From Melanocharis versteri (lineage: Eukaryota; Chordata; Aves; Passeriformes; Melanocharitidae): a stretch of DNA of 64,000 nt. Location of the stretch: the NCBI GenBank assembly GCA_013397845.1, contig VZTG01010608.1, forward strand, positions 434,001 to 498,000, written 5' to 3'. The notes under the pieces are model-generated. The model was given only the letters and a program-made list of their open reading frames with translations. It searched no databases and was not told where the DNA came from. Below are positions 11,700-25,100 of the stretch, piece by piece. A program made the position numbers and the translations under genes. Each line of letters begins with the position of its first letter. The stretch's first letter is position 1.

Positions 11700-14600
11700 T
11701 CAAGTGTTCCATGATGATCATTGGTAGTCATCTCTTAAATGTGATGTACTAACCCTTACTTTGCACAAACTCACGAACAGAAAGCCGCGTTTTTAATGGA
11801 AAGGAGAAAGAAAGCTTCAACAATCTTGCGTGAACGAACTCACACTGATTATTTGGCAGGGGATGCCTGTGTATCTGACAGGGATTGACTCTCGTTTCCA
11901 ACCTGACTGCAGACAGTGCAGCTCATCTGGGATTAAAAGCGAGTGGAGGGGACTACATGACACTTACCACTTCTCACACCTGGACCTCACACTGGGAGCT
12001 GAAGAAGCTTCACAGTAGGTCTCTTTTCCTCTATTACTGCTACTTTGACTGGTGATGAAGGAAAGGTTGTTAAACAGGTCTCCTTGTCATCTTCTCTGTG
12101 TGGACTCTTCCCCGGCCTTCACTCCTCTCTAGCACTGGGACTGGAGACTTCTCAGGGCTCTTATCCTGCACTCTAAAAGGAAAAAAAATACCCCCATTTC
12201 CACATCAGCTTTTAAATAAAATATTCACACATATGACTAAGAAAACACCGAAAGATACAAATGGATTAAACGGCAGACAGTTAGGCTTTTTCTACTATCA
12301 ACAAGGAGCTGTTTCTTTCCATACATGGCAAAAAATATTGTCTAGCACCTCCATTTCAAACTGATTATTGCTTGCCAGAAACGGTGTTGGGAGCTGTCCT
12401 CTTATTTAAACAGATCTCAGTGAAGGCCTGATGTAATTAAGTTTCGGATTTCCAGGTCAGCAATGTATGTAAACATAAAATGCTCTCAAGGCATAAAGGC
12501 ACAAAACAATGATCTGAAGGTGTTCTACACTTTCTACACATTTTAATCTTATTTTAATTTTTGTTCTTTCTAAACTAAAATTTTAGAGCTTGGTATGCAC
12601 AGGTATTGTTTTTCATTGACTAATCTGGTATAAATTCTGTCCAATTAGAGACATGTAAGTCTAAACTTTAGCCCATATTTAGTAATGTGTAGCACTTTGA
12701 TGAACACAAACCAAAAATGAAAAGGAAATTAAACTAATTAGTAACATTTTAGCCCTTATAGTTTCATTAACAAGTTAAGTACAGTAGAGCTCCAAAATAC
12801 ATTAGAAAATTTAGACAACTATTCCCTTTTTTTCCCAGAAGCGCCCCCTCCTCACTTTTGAAATGGAGTCTGGGTACTATTTTAATTAGATTTCTGATTG
12901 GAGGCTTTAAAACCAATGAGAACAGTTCCTTTAGTAAAACAGCAATTAACATTGAGGGAATTATATCTGCCTTTTGGGTTTTTAAAACTTTGAAAGCTAT
13001 TCTAAAAATATATGTTCTTAAGATAATATTCTTTTAAAATGACAGTCTATGCTTTTATGTTTAGTAGCTGAAGACTTGCAGTTTAAGGTAAATAATACAA
13101 TAATACTGTAAAGCTCAGGATACCAAATGTGCCTCTAATAACTATATAAATAATGCATGATTATATGATCACTTTTTGATGGTAATTCCCCCTCTTACAG
13201 CCACATATTAAAGCCACAGTAGATTTTTTTTTCCCTTTCACATATGCATATATGAATAATATTTAATTTTCTTGCTAGACTATTATTAAGATCCTTTTGT
13301 AGGCATGCCCAAATTAGCAACTTCCTATTAACATCAGATAATTTAAAGCAAGCAACTTGACATATCTACTAAAAATCAAATAGTGGGGATATAATGTGGT
13401 TTCACCACTTCTTTTCATTTTACCTTATTTAATTTAGTTTGCCTTTAATGAATTGCACTTGATGGACATTTAATGCATTTGCATTACTGTCTCATAGTGC
13501 TTGCAAAAAATACTCAAATTATTTGCTGAAGTGGCTGGACTTGTGGTAATTTACCAATGAAAATAATTTTAAAAACAGAGGAGAGTCTGAGTACTGTTTT
13601 CCAAGAAGCTAGATACCCCATCATCATGGGGAGGTAGGCATCAGGGTGGAAATAAAGTTCCAGCTATAGTGGAATCCCAAAGTTTAGTTCTTAGGTGGTG
13701 TAGTTCTTAGGAAACCCTTACCTTCACAGAAAAATTGAGATAAAATACAAACTTGTGATGCAGATGTTTCAGGTAATGCAAAAATATGACAGGTTATGAC
13801 TGAATTTTTAGTATGATCTCATGGACAGTGTGCTAACTGCCTAAAAAGCCTTGGGTTTGGGTTTTTCACCAATTGTTTGTTGATACATGGGATTTTTAGA
13901 ACTTAAAAGAGTGGATTGGAAAAATAAACATTCCGTTTCTTGTAACCCTTTTTTCATTTCAGCTTTTCTGAGAACTTCATGAGCACTAATGAACCAGTTC
14001 TCAGAACACGCACCTGAGGTGTGTAACACCAAGAAAAGTAGTTCTTGGACTGTACTGGAAAAGAATCCAATTATGAAAGAGAACAGTTTAGTAGAAGTAG
14101 AGCAGAACAGTCTTTGCTAAAAGTGTGTGCCAGAGAGCCTTTGCAGTGTCAGGATATACTTTTTCCTGGTATTAAAGTACCACAGCTTTTGGCAATGCTA
14201 AAGGTGAGCTGCACCAAAGTGAGAGGACACAACAAATCTAGACCAATTGCAGCATCAGATCAAAGGAAGGTCTATTTTCTGTTGATGCCTCAACACATCA
14301 GCATGATTTATAAGGCCTGGCCAGAGCAGAATTGAGAAAATGAGGATATCCACTCCCAAGCTTCTCGCTTGAAACTTATGAACAATTTATTTGTAGTTCA
14401 TATTTTCTAGATACTGCATACATTTTTTTTTGTAAATGTGTACAAGTAATTCCACTTTAAAAATACATTTTATAAAAAGATAAATGCTTTCCAAGAAGGA
14501 GGTTTTATACAATGTGTCATGACCTGCAAAATACAACCCAAATTTCACTTGAGTCACACTGAACAACACAGTCCAGGACACCCAGTACTGTGAAATATAC

Positions 14601-16640
14601 AATTTGTCCAGGACACTAATGCTTCTTTTATTCAATTCTTAAAGGACTCCCTTATATTAGATTGATGTAATATTAGAAGTGGCCAAAGGGAAGTGGTTTC
14701 TTCATCAGCTTCCTAGATTAATCAGATGGAACTTTCACTGAGTTTGTACTGAATTTCTGAAGTTAATCAGTAAAGAAAACTCTTTAAATGTATAGCCAAT
14801 CTGAATTCCTGTAACCTTTTAATTGTGAGAATGAGAAACCAAGTTGTGTGGCGCATATTCAGTGTGGAAATGGTCACTCAGCTAATTGTTTCTCCACAGA
14901 ACCATGGAAGTTGCTGCCATTGCATCTCTGCATCCCTCTTGAGACCCGAGGAGGTGAAGATGCCAAAGAGAGACTGCACATCTGTCCATGCTTCAATGGA
15001 TAGAAGTGAAAAAATTGTCCTCTTCATCAGTTATGGGTCACAAATGGCATTCAATTTGCTTAAATTGTACGTCATGTACATACTTCATCATCTATTCATG
15101 CAATGGCCAAAATTACCAACTTAAAATTCAGGGTTTCCAGGTCACTTCGTATTCTGTAATATTTCTATTAAGACCAAAATATCTGGGAAGAACTTTTGAA
15201 ATCATGTAATACTCTTCAGAGAAAAAAAATAAAGGTTCAAGCATCTGATTAACAGTGAGTCCAAAGCTAATCTACTAAAAAGGCAGGGCAGAGGTGGGGA
15301 AAGAATAATAAATGAGTGCAGGATGATTTACTGAAACTATTTTTACGATTCAGGTTTTTGGTACCAGAACTAAAATAACAGTGGTCAGGGATCCTCAGAC
15401 AGAATGTTTATTCTGAATTGCTGGTGTCTGGTAGATTTCAACTCAAGTTACGTTTGGGGCATTGCAAAATGAAGCATCTATTTTAAAATTGTAATTATCT
15501 CCCCGCAGCCCTCAGCTCTCCCAAAACTGTGAAACAGCTATTCTGGGGGGAAAAAAAAAAAAAAAAAGGTCAGCTCCTACTATATTTTTTCAGCTGGACA
15601 TTCTGCATGCTTGTGGAATGCATCTGCAAATACACCGTACTTCTTTTACAGTCGGGAAGTGATATTTCAGAACAAGCTCTTGTAAAACAATACTCCATTT
15701 TCTGTGGTTTGGGGAGAAGCCAACACAAAATTTAGATTTCTTCCTTTTTCATATACGAACTCTATAATAAACAAAACTAACTCCATAAAGCAGATTTACA
15801 ATGCTGCCTTTGTGTGGGGTTCAGCACAACTACAAAATATTACGTTGCGCAAAATTAATGCTGCTGAAAATATACGTTGCCAGCAGCTTGGATAATTACA
15901 AGGAAAGGCAGTTAGTAATGAATTCCTTTAACTCTGAATTCAAATCTCAGGACTGAATGTTGCCCATTATTGCAGTTCAAAGGCAACTATCTCTAGAATT
16001 GTTCTTTTAATGTTTGCTCGATGGTTTTAGTTGTTCTTTTCTTGTAGGCACACAATTGTTGTCTTGATCTTTGTGATAAAAAGAGCTACACTGGAGCTTT
16101 GTAGTGAATCCAGTTGGCTTGGTAATGTGCCCGTAGTCAGAATTCCAAAGTGGGAAGACAAAAGCTTAGAAAATATAAGGCTGAGAGCTGTTTGTTCAGG
16201 GCTGTGGGAATCTAACACAGACCTACGAAACCAATGAGCTCTCTCTGTTACATCCACATTCATAAAGTAACTATCCAATCCTGCCCTTTTGTCTTTTCCC
16301 AAACCAGAGTTATAACCACACTTTAAGCAAATGTGGCAACTTCTTTGTATCTCTGCTCCTACCAAAATTCCTAATGTGCTATAATTCTTTCCCTTCATGT
16401 TAAAGCTCCACTAGCTTAGCTCATACAAAGTTGCATTTATTTCCCTAAATAACCATGCGTCAACACAAAGGGTTTCACTTAAAGAGACAAAAGGAAAAGC
16501 TGCTTTTAAAACCAAGTGTCAGTTTTCACAGGGTCACAAATTACATTCCAAGGATATTTTATAAGGGTTTCCAGAAATAATAGTAGAACGCATGTCTGTC
16601 ATTTATATCTTAATTGAAAACATAGAATTTCTAGGTTGTA
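11700..16640. other. Unique AT-rich non-coding sequence
   Basis: No supported exon was seen. A G6-A17 run lies at 15545-15567. Segments at 12370-12480 (AACGGTGTTGGGAGC..., TGATGTAATTAAGTTTCGG) and 13300-13510 (repeated AATTT/TTTAATG words, TTAATGCATTTGCAT near 13471) have the texture of conserved regulatory DNA but carry no proof. A short direct repeat, TAGTTCTTAGG twice within 30 bases, sits near 13685. Confidence 0.5.
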
Positions 16641-16649
16641 TTGGAGTAA

Positions 16650-16800
16650 TCTGTTGCATCTGTAGATCTCAAAGGACGTTGTAAAATGCTTTGTAAAAGC
16701 TGAGGCACAGAGATCATGTTCCAAGCCAGAGACAGAACGAGGAACAAAACATGGGTCTGGCAACGGCAGCTCCACCACATGTCTTGCTATACTGCTACAA
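16650..16800 (-). mobile_element. Ancient MIR-like (CORE-SINE) fragment
   Basis: Reading the minus strand from 16800 downwards, it starts with a tRNA-related head containing CAGTATAGCA, the same word as near the start of the mammalian MIR consensus. After GGTCT-like and TCTGTCTCTGGC words it reaches CTCTGTGCCTCAGC (16698-16711), the MIR hallmark next to the core, and ends at GAGATCTACAG (about 16661-16671). Order and spacing fit MIR-type SINEs, which are spread through amniotes including reptiles and birds but are rare and very old in birds. The piece is strongly decayed. Exact family (MIR, MIR1_Amn or a related reptile SINE) cannot be told by eye. Confidence 0.65.
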
Positions 16801-19800
16801 TGAAATGCAAAACAGGAGCAAAGGAGCTAGCAGAAGGACACAGAGGGAGGAAGAGTGAGAGAGGCTTGGCCACCTCCTCAGCAGCTGGAGTAGCAGCTTG
16901 CTGCTGGTGGCCTTTAAGTGCAACAGCAGCTGACTCGAATGACAGAATGACAGCTAGAGCAAATATGTGTCTGTCATTCCAGGTGGATGATATTTGGCTG
17001 GGGCATTGTGGCAAGATTCACACCTACAGGAACCTTTGGAAAATATGCAAGGAAGCAATACTGTATAAGCCCATTTAGTGAAGATAAACTGGGAATGGGT
17101 CAGCAAAGGCAATAAAGCATTAATCATATTGTTTCAGATGAGAGGTGACTTTTCCTTCTCAAGACGTCCAGAAGATTGACAGACAAATATTTTTCAGCAA
17201 AGGCATGAGATTACCATTTCCTCAAGCCACAGGAAAAAGCACCATGGTATCAAACCTTTCTAGGAACAGGTGCTGCCTGTGGTACGCGCATGAAATGTAG
17301 AGGTATCTTAAATTCTCCCTGTCTTCACTTCTCTGAGTCATAGGACAAGGTGGGGACCTTGAAGGTTACCCCTAAGTTTTATGGCAAAGTAAGTACCTGC
17401 ACCCTTGTAATTGTAATTATCTCCCCTTCTTCTTCCCTTTTCTGAAACCAAATGTGACTCAACACATCAACCACAAATTAATGTAGTCAATTTAAAAGGC
17501 ACAGGTGAGATAGGAGAGAGAGGGAATAGTGACGCCTGGTTCCCCTGACATGAAAGGATATTTTCCTTCATACACAGGACTATCAACAATTACTGTCTGT
17601 GGCTTAGAACACCTTTCTGCTTGCAGAAGCACTTCTTTGTTTCAGATCAACTTTTGTCACAGTGACCTGTGCAGCTGCTGGGCTACTCTGTCACCTGAAA
17701 CCTGTTTACATTGCTCTTCCTATGGTGCATGGTCAGTGAGTAGGTAAACATGCACAACATTGTGGGCGCAAACAGAAGTAAGCCTCAAGAAGACTGTAGG
17801 GTCAGTGCACTTGCACCCATTAGACTATGATCAGGTTGTATGGTAGGTCCTGTCTTCCTTGTGAGGTATTGACGACGGGGCTCATGGGTTGAACAACAAC
17901 GAGTTGCAGATTGCTAGCAGGATCCTGTTCCTAGCTGAAGAAGAAAACTTGGGAAAGTCAAATTTCAAGAAGATCAGGTAGGACCCATAATAGATGCATC
18001 TCTCCTTTGGTTTAGGGCAAAACATGAAGATGCCCTACCATCTTTCCACAGAACCAGATGTCTGGCTTTTAACAGCAGGTCTTTAACAGCATTTCTTCTG
18101 TTTTAATTCACTAGAAAGTAATTTTAAAAAAAGGCTAATGTTCAAGAAGCTTTTTGTGTTGAGGTAAGTCCTGATTGCTCTGAAGATAGCAGCTTTCAAG
18201 TAAAGCCATTTCACTAGCGGTGGGGACTTTCCTGCTCAGAATCAAATGTCTGGGTAATCCTACCAAAGAATTTGAGGAAAAATATAGTCGCAGTAAGTAA
18301 TGTTGGGAGGAGATCTTTGAATCACACCCTACTCCTGCTTTGCTGAAATTATAATCTCTGTACCGCGTAAAACCTTGGTGTTGTGTATTTGAACTGAAAT
18401 AGCAAAGAGAATGGCAGAATGGAGGCATTTATTAACACTGCACTAAACAATTCACCTGGTATTTCATGAGGAGTTGGTTGTGATTGAAAATGTTATTTCA
18501 TGCCTACTCAATGAACTATATAAAAATATCTGTAAGGAGTCTATTGGTGAGAAGTAACTTTTCCTCTTCACTTCAAATATCTTGAACCTGATTTATGGAC
18601 GACCTGAAATACTCATTGTTCTCTATCCACTGTTTATTTTGAGTCATTTCAGAAGCTCCACTTGTACCATCCAGGCCTGCTCAAAATGAACCACCTTGGT
18701 GGGTTTTTCTGTGGAATTCTGAAAACCTGGATCAGGTTTGATCATGAAAAGAAAATAATTTTGTACTGTTTGGCACTTCAGTTGGATAGGTAGCTTTAAA
18801 AATGTGACCAAAAAAGCTGTTGGTTCCTACCCATGCAAGAATTCTATCTTCTGCATTAATACTGAAATATGATTTCATGTTGAATAGTTTCTTTGTTGGC
18901 TATTTTAGCAACCACTTGTCCAATTTTCTGACAATTCTCTGTAATATATCTTCCTGAACTTTCTGGTCTGTTTGCACCTCAACCGATTTCTGTCTGCAAT
19001 TTATATAGTTGTTCACAATCATAAACAATTGCCATCTTCCTCCCCCTCAACTCGAGCATAGTACTATGGCAATGTACTCAAGGTTCAAGAAGTATTTGGA
19101 GCTAGTTTGTCAAAAGAACAGGTAGCCACACATGTAATACTCAAGCAATTCAGACATGACATCCCTTGCTACCATCCAGCTATTTTACTGGTACATTGTA
19201 ATGCTCTTGTTTAATTCCCCATAGTTTCTTTAAGAGCTTATCTTGTGCTGTCCTCTCCTGTTCACAAATGTTGCTCTGAATAAGTACTGTGAAAAATTCA
19301 GGGTGCATGGATACCCATGAAATTCTCTGAGAGTTTATTAGAGATCTCTTTAGAATTTCTTGCAAATCCTTCTACTTAGAAGCACATGTGATGAGGTTAT
19401 CTCCTCCTAGGTTATTAAATCCAACCAGCTACTGTTGTACTTTGTCCCCTTCCTTGGTTCCTTCCTTTCAAATTTATCAATCTGTTTAAAGTTCTCACTC
19501 CTATTAATTGTATTGGACAACTACATCACCTTAGCAGACTAATAGTCATGGTAGGTAAGATTACTCATCCCTTGGTAATATATACAAATTTCTAAACAGA
19601 GACACTTGTTAATCCAGCAGGAAGCAACTTTAAAATGCCAACTGAATTTACTTCTCTCTTACTTTTCTCCATCTATTCCTTCCTCCAGAATTTCTTTCTA
19701 AAGCTTTACAAGTTCTTCAAATTAATTCTTGTCTTAATGTTCTTCTTCTTAAATAGAAGTCTTTTATTTGCATTTTGTGTGCCAACCATCCCTCAAGTTG

Positions 19801-20915
19801 GCTAATATATTAAAAAAACCAACCCACTGAGTAACGGAGTTGCAGCTTCTTAGCGGGAATCTGTGAGAATCATGGTGGAGAGTATTTAGTCTATTTATCT
19901 CGAGAAGTACAAGGGTCAAGGAGCAGTCCACTCTGATAGCTGTGAGATTTGCTTCCATGTAATGAAGTGAAACATTTTGTTAAATTGTTTCCTACAAAAG
20001 TTATTTCCATTTTAGTTGAGACCAGGTATACATGTTTTGATTTTTCATGGTCAAACTGAAGAATGGATTATTCACTGAGATTTCATTTGAATCAGATAAA
20101 TGAAAAATCTGGTTCTTATCTATCAGTGGAAGATAAATAAGATTATCTTTATTATTCACTGCCCGAATTATTGTATGTGATTGTGAGCATACACAGCTGC
20201 ATAATATAAAAGGATTTTTAGAATTACAATTTTTCTTTTAAAAATATTTTAAGGTGATCTTTGAAAGAGAAAGCTTACAGCTGCCTATCAATCCCTGCCT
20301 TAATTGACTCTAGAAATCTTAAACTGACAAGGACCTCTCTGTCTCTACAAAGATAAGTGACTAAAAAAGAAAATCTAGTTCTACCACTCCCCTGTCTCCC
20401 TAGAGGATTTTATTACTAAAAGGAGGACTGATACCCAAGATGACATTTTTTTCTGTTCCTAGCTGAGATTACTGAGAATGGTGATGCCTGGACTGCTGAG
20501 GACTGAGTTCATCAATCCTCTGAGATTCATCTCCTGTTATCTCATTGGCGTCAAATATTGTTTAGAAACCAGTTCATGTGACTTATTATATGGGAATATC
20601 TGTAATGTCTTTCACCCCGAGGATCTATAACAGTTCTCTTTTCTGCTATTATGATTGCAACTTTTGTGCTGTTACAGTTACTTCCCTGTGTAAATCATTT
20701 TGTGTAAAGAATCTAACATCTAAACAGGAAACAAGAACTCCAGAAGTAGTGTGCCATGAATATTGCACAGGAAAGGAAAGGAAAACTTAGAATGAAGACC
20801 CCTCCAAAACACTTACTGATCTAGCTTGTATGTGCTGTAGCATTTATTTTCTGCAGAGGATCCTGGTCAAGATGCTCTGCTTGGAAGTATGTTCGGGGTA
20901 TGCCCAGTGGATGTT
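16801..20915. other. Unique AT-rich non-coding sequence
   Basis: No gene or recognisable repeat is supported. Open frames stay below about 120 codons, overlap on both strands and look random. Confidence 0.55.
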
Positions 20916-20918
20916 TTG

Positions 20919-21043
20919 AGCACAGATATTGAACATTACTTCAAATAATGTGCTAGAGAAAAGTGCATTTCAACATTCGAGTTCATGTGCGTTTGAAAGC
21001 AACAATAAACAAACCTAACAAAGACAGAACTGCAAATCCAAAT
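20919..21043. repeat. Unknown diverged repeat, copy 1
   Basis: This stretch is similar to 22032-22152 in the same orientation. Both copies run from a CACAGA-T-GAACATTA word through CAAT-ATGTG-C to a shared block of 34 bases (21009-21042 here, 22117-22150 there) with only three differences. The middle is poorly matched and has small gaps. Two copies 1.1 kb apart could be an old local duplication or two members of an unnamed dispersed family. It does not look like CR1 or MIR. Confidence 0.6.
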
Positions 21044-21550
21044 GCAATATGTAGGGGATTTCATTTTTATATTCTTAAAAGCTTTTAAGACACCATGCCT
21101 AATTAAGAGGCCATTTTAGATATTAACAGGCAACTCCTTAAAGGTGTTTATTGTATATAAGTGTATAAAAATTAAGAATTCTCTGCTTTTTTCTTCTGAG
21201 TAGCAGAATATTAAAACAACATAAGCACAAAGATTCTGGGGTAAGAGAATCAGTAGCACCACAGTGGAAATCATGTTCTGCCTTTAGAGAGAAGAATATA
21301 ATTCACTCTGTACTGAGCCGTTATGTTGTATGCTTCCAGAAAATACATGTATGCATACTTATTAACATTTTCTAATTCAAATTTTTAATGGAATAGAAAT
21401 CGCTCTTCTGACTGCATCTGTTTCTGTCAAATACACAGATACTTCTCTTTATAATGCCCTTCCTGCAGCAGAGATCCCTGAGCTAATTCATGACACTTGA
21501 CATTAATCACATGCACGGATCAACAAAGACTTTGCTTTCATATAAAAACT

Positions 21551-21573
21551 AATTTAGAACATATTTCTAAATT
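21551..21573. repeat. Perfect inverted repeat, 9-bp arms
   Basis: AATTTAGAA at 21551-21559 is followed by CATAT and then its exact reverse complement TTCTAAATT at 21565-21573. It sits in a stretch (about 21470-21620) with AATTAGCTAGTTAATGAC-like homeodomain words, which might be regulatory. AT-rich palindromes of this size do occur by chance. Confidence 0.85.
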
Positions 21574-22031
21574 ATGGCTTGTTATTGCAGTCAATTTAAT
21601 TAGCTAGTTAATGACAATATCTGTTCATAATCCAAGTAGTCAAAAATACCAAGTTCAGTAATTAGACCATATAATTTCTTAACAACTCAATTTTATAATG
21701 GAAAAGTGCTGTGCTTTAAGTCAATTTGCTTCTAATACTCTTCTATATTCAAAATTAGAAACTCCTAGGTGTATTCTTTTGACATTCAAAGCTTGAAAAA
21801 AAATATTTGGGTTAGAAAACTCAGCTCCCCTCTGTATTCCACATAAAATTGCATATAAGTTATATTGCATTGTCTATCATTTTTCCAGACCTTACTGAAT
21901 ATATCCTATTTTTCTAAATACTGTGCTGAAGAATCTACTATAAAACAATTGCAAAAATTTAATCTTTGTTAGACAACTGTAATGATAAAACAATTACAGA
22001 CTACTGTAGCAAGTAATATTGGACCATGTTA

Positions 22032-22152
22032 TCGACACAGACATGGAACATTATTTCAATGGATGTGACAAAGGAAAGCGTAGCTTAGCAGTTAAGACTG
22101 TTTTAAAAAATCCCCCACAAACCTAACAAAGACAGTACCACAAATCCAAACT
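22032..22152. repeat. Unknown diverged repeat, copy 2
   Basis: This is the partner of the copy at 20919-21043 and lies in the same orientation. The last 34 bases are nearly identical to it while the rest is roughly two thirds identical by eye. Sequence outside the matched part is not clearly alike, so the duplicated or inserted unit is about 120 bases long. Confidence 0.6.
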
Positions 22153-25100
22153 GACACTTATAGTAACCCATGGCAATGAAAAAAATCCTGTCAAAAAAGC
22201 ATTAGAATAAGCTAATTTCATTTCTCCCAGCTGCCTGCCTTTCAATTCTTTATCCCTGCTATCAGGTTTGAATAAATTTCATCTCTCACACTACAAGTAA
22301 TGAGCAGGCAATGACTTATGAAGCAAAGAGACCAAGTTGAGACAGAATTAGAATACAATTTTAATGAGACAGAGCTGAGAAAGTGGAAGTGTTACTCTTT
22401 TGACAGACTTGGCAAAATACCCAACATTATTTCAAATGCTCTTTCCTCTCTATAGAGAAACTGTCATTTTTTTAGAAATAGGACTACTCAGGAGAATACT
22501 TTTAGGGGTATATTGTTAATGTGATTTAAGTGAAGAACAAGTTATTAAAGAATTTGCTTTATAGAAGGCCAAATAGGGCTTAAATTAAAATACATTAGAA
22601 GTCATGCAGATGACAGACAAACACAGGAACTTGATGCTCTGTTCTGCTGGTATCCTGCTAGAGAATCAGTCTTTCCAAAACCTTTCTGCGGCCATCTAAA
22701 TAACACTACATCATCATTGAGGTATCTAGAGATGAAATAATCATAATTACTCTCACAAGGCTTAGGGCTTTCTAGGTCTGATGACTCTCTGTCTCTAGCA
22801 CCACTCCACACCAACAATGTCAAAAGAGAAGGAGGCCTCAAGAAATTGAGTCTCTCCACCAGATAGGGAAAAATAAACAGAAAGAAAAAAAAAAAAAAAA
22901 AAGTCAAGAGAGGCAAGCAAGCTCACAAAGAGTTATTTTATGAAACTAGCAGAAATTCATCCCAATATCTAGCCACAAAAATAGATGGATTTAATATGGG
23001 AATGAATTCTGACATTCAGGAGAAGGGACAGGAGACAATGAAGCAGAGTGGCTTTGAACAGAGTTAAAAAATTAAAAAATATGTATTTTATACATATGAC
23101 AAAAGAAAATGAAAGACCTAAACAACGTGGGGTTTTCTACTAACTTTGCGCCCTTCCTTCAAGTGTTATGTAAAAACCATCAGCTAAATTGATCTGTTAA
23201 TGGAACAAGTTGAAAGAATAGTAACTATATAAATAGTAACTGTACTATACAAGTACTGTTTTATTTCCTACCCTAAATCCCTATCTAAACTATGCTGCTC
23301 TCACACATGCCTGTTCCATACTTCTTTCTTACCTTAAGCTACAAACAAAATTTAGAGAACAGGTTAAGCCTGCTTGTTTCAGGGGCCTGAGACTCTGTCT
23401 ATGCTGCCTTTTCCTGACAAACCTGAGATCATCCTGGTTACACTCCAAGACAGCTGGAGGCAAGCCAGCTCTGATCTAAAAATTGTGTAACTGCTTTAGT
23501 GCCTCTTAGTAGGGCTTATTAGCTTGGGCTCAGTGCCATGCTAATGTGGTTACACAGCTTCTAGTCTGGACCAAGTTCAGGTCTAGTTGGTTTGGAGAGA
23601 GTTCTTTTTTGCCTGCTTTCAGTTGTGCAGACACAGTCTGACAAAACCACCCTTTGTCACTTCTTGGCTCACAAAAATCAGCTCATTTTCAGTTAAAATT
23701 GATAAGAATGAAAATCTTTTACAAAGTATATTAAAATTCTTATGCAATGTTGGGAAACAAATTGGCAAATCACACTAAATAAAAAGGTGCATAGAAAGGG
23801 TTTACAGGGAAAAAAGCTCAATTGCAACATCAAATGTCACAAAAATGCAAATACTGACAAGTAGTATCTTTAATCAAAGCACGGCTATACTTTTCCCACA
23901 CCAAAATTAAGAATTTTACAGTCTCGGACAAAGCATAATTCAATATTTCTGACACAGAGTTTATGCACTCCCTACCTAAGATTAGCAGTTTTAAAGGATA
24001 TAACAAAGACATGCATCCTCTGTACAAAGCAAAAGTTTTAGAGTAGGCTGTACAAATTTAAGGCCTCTTCCTTTTAGGACTCTTTGTTCAAAATGGTATT
24101 ACTCCCTCTCCTTTATATTTATTTACCTGAAACCAGGCTGACTGTTCAAATGTGTAAATATTCACAGATATGCTGTTGAAGTTGAAGAAGTTTTATGGCA
24201 TCATTACATGTGTTATTAAATGCCGGAGATATGCAAGTCAATTAGAAGACAGTCATCGGCCTCCTTAACCTTACAGAAAAGCTTTTGACTGGTTTCAGTG
24301 TGTATTCTTGGAAACGTAGCAAGTGCTACAGGCACAGTCAGTAATTTTCTTTTATGAGAGTACTCTATTGAAAGTGGCTGAAGATGTCACATTTTCATTT
24401 TTTCCCTGAAACCTCCTTCCCAGAAGAATTTTTAAATGCCACCATCTCAGCTACTTGGAGGAAAGTGCTCTCTGATTTTGCCCTTGTGTTTTCAGTACTT
24501 TCTCCAAATACAGAGAACTGTGTACTAACTCAGTTCTCAGAAACTTGATGAAATCTGATTTATTTTTGCTGAAGAAAACCAAAGAGAATTCTGAGAAGGG
24601 AGAAACCAGACAGTGTGAAAGGTAAATATACTGTATAATAGGATGGTGGAGAATTGCTTCACAGAGGTATTTATTTTTGCTTCATGCTTAGAAGTAATCT
24701 TCATTCCTAGCAAATTATACCACAGGCACTGTATGCACAAATACATTGTTGGTGAAAGGGCTGATGGACGGTGTGATGGGATGGGCACTGTTAACTGGTC
24801 CTGGAGAAGGGAGGCCACACCTCACCTTGTAAATTAGGGAAGATCCTTGAGTAGTCATTATGCAGATTTGCTCTTTCAAGCTGCTCATTCCAGAGAAAAG
24901 AAACACGTTTTACTACAGCTATCCCCTACAGCCTACAGCCAGCCAGTCAGTCAGATCAGCCTTCAGAAGATACTTACCTATTGCTGTACAAAGCACCCAG
25001 CTCACAGTTCTGCCTCAAACAAAATCAGCAATGCAGATAATCTAATTGGGATTAAGAAAAATCTGAGAGAGACAGCATTTGAGACAGCTGCAACATATTA

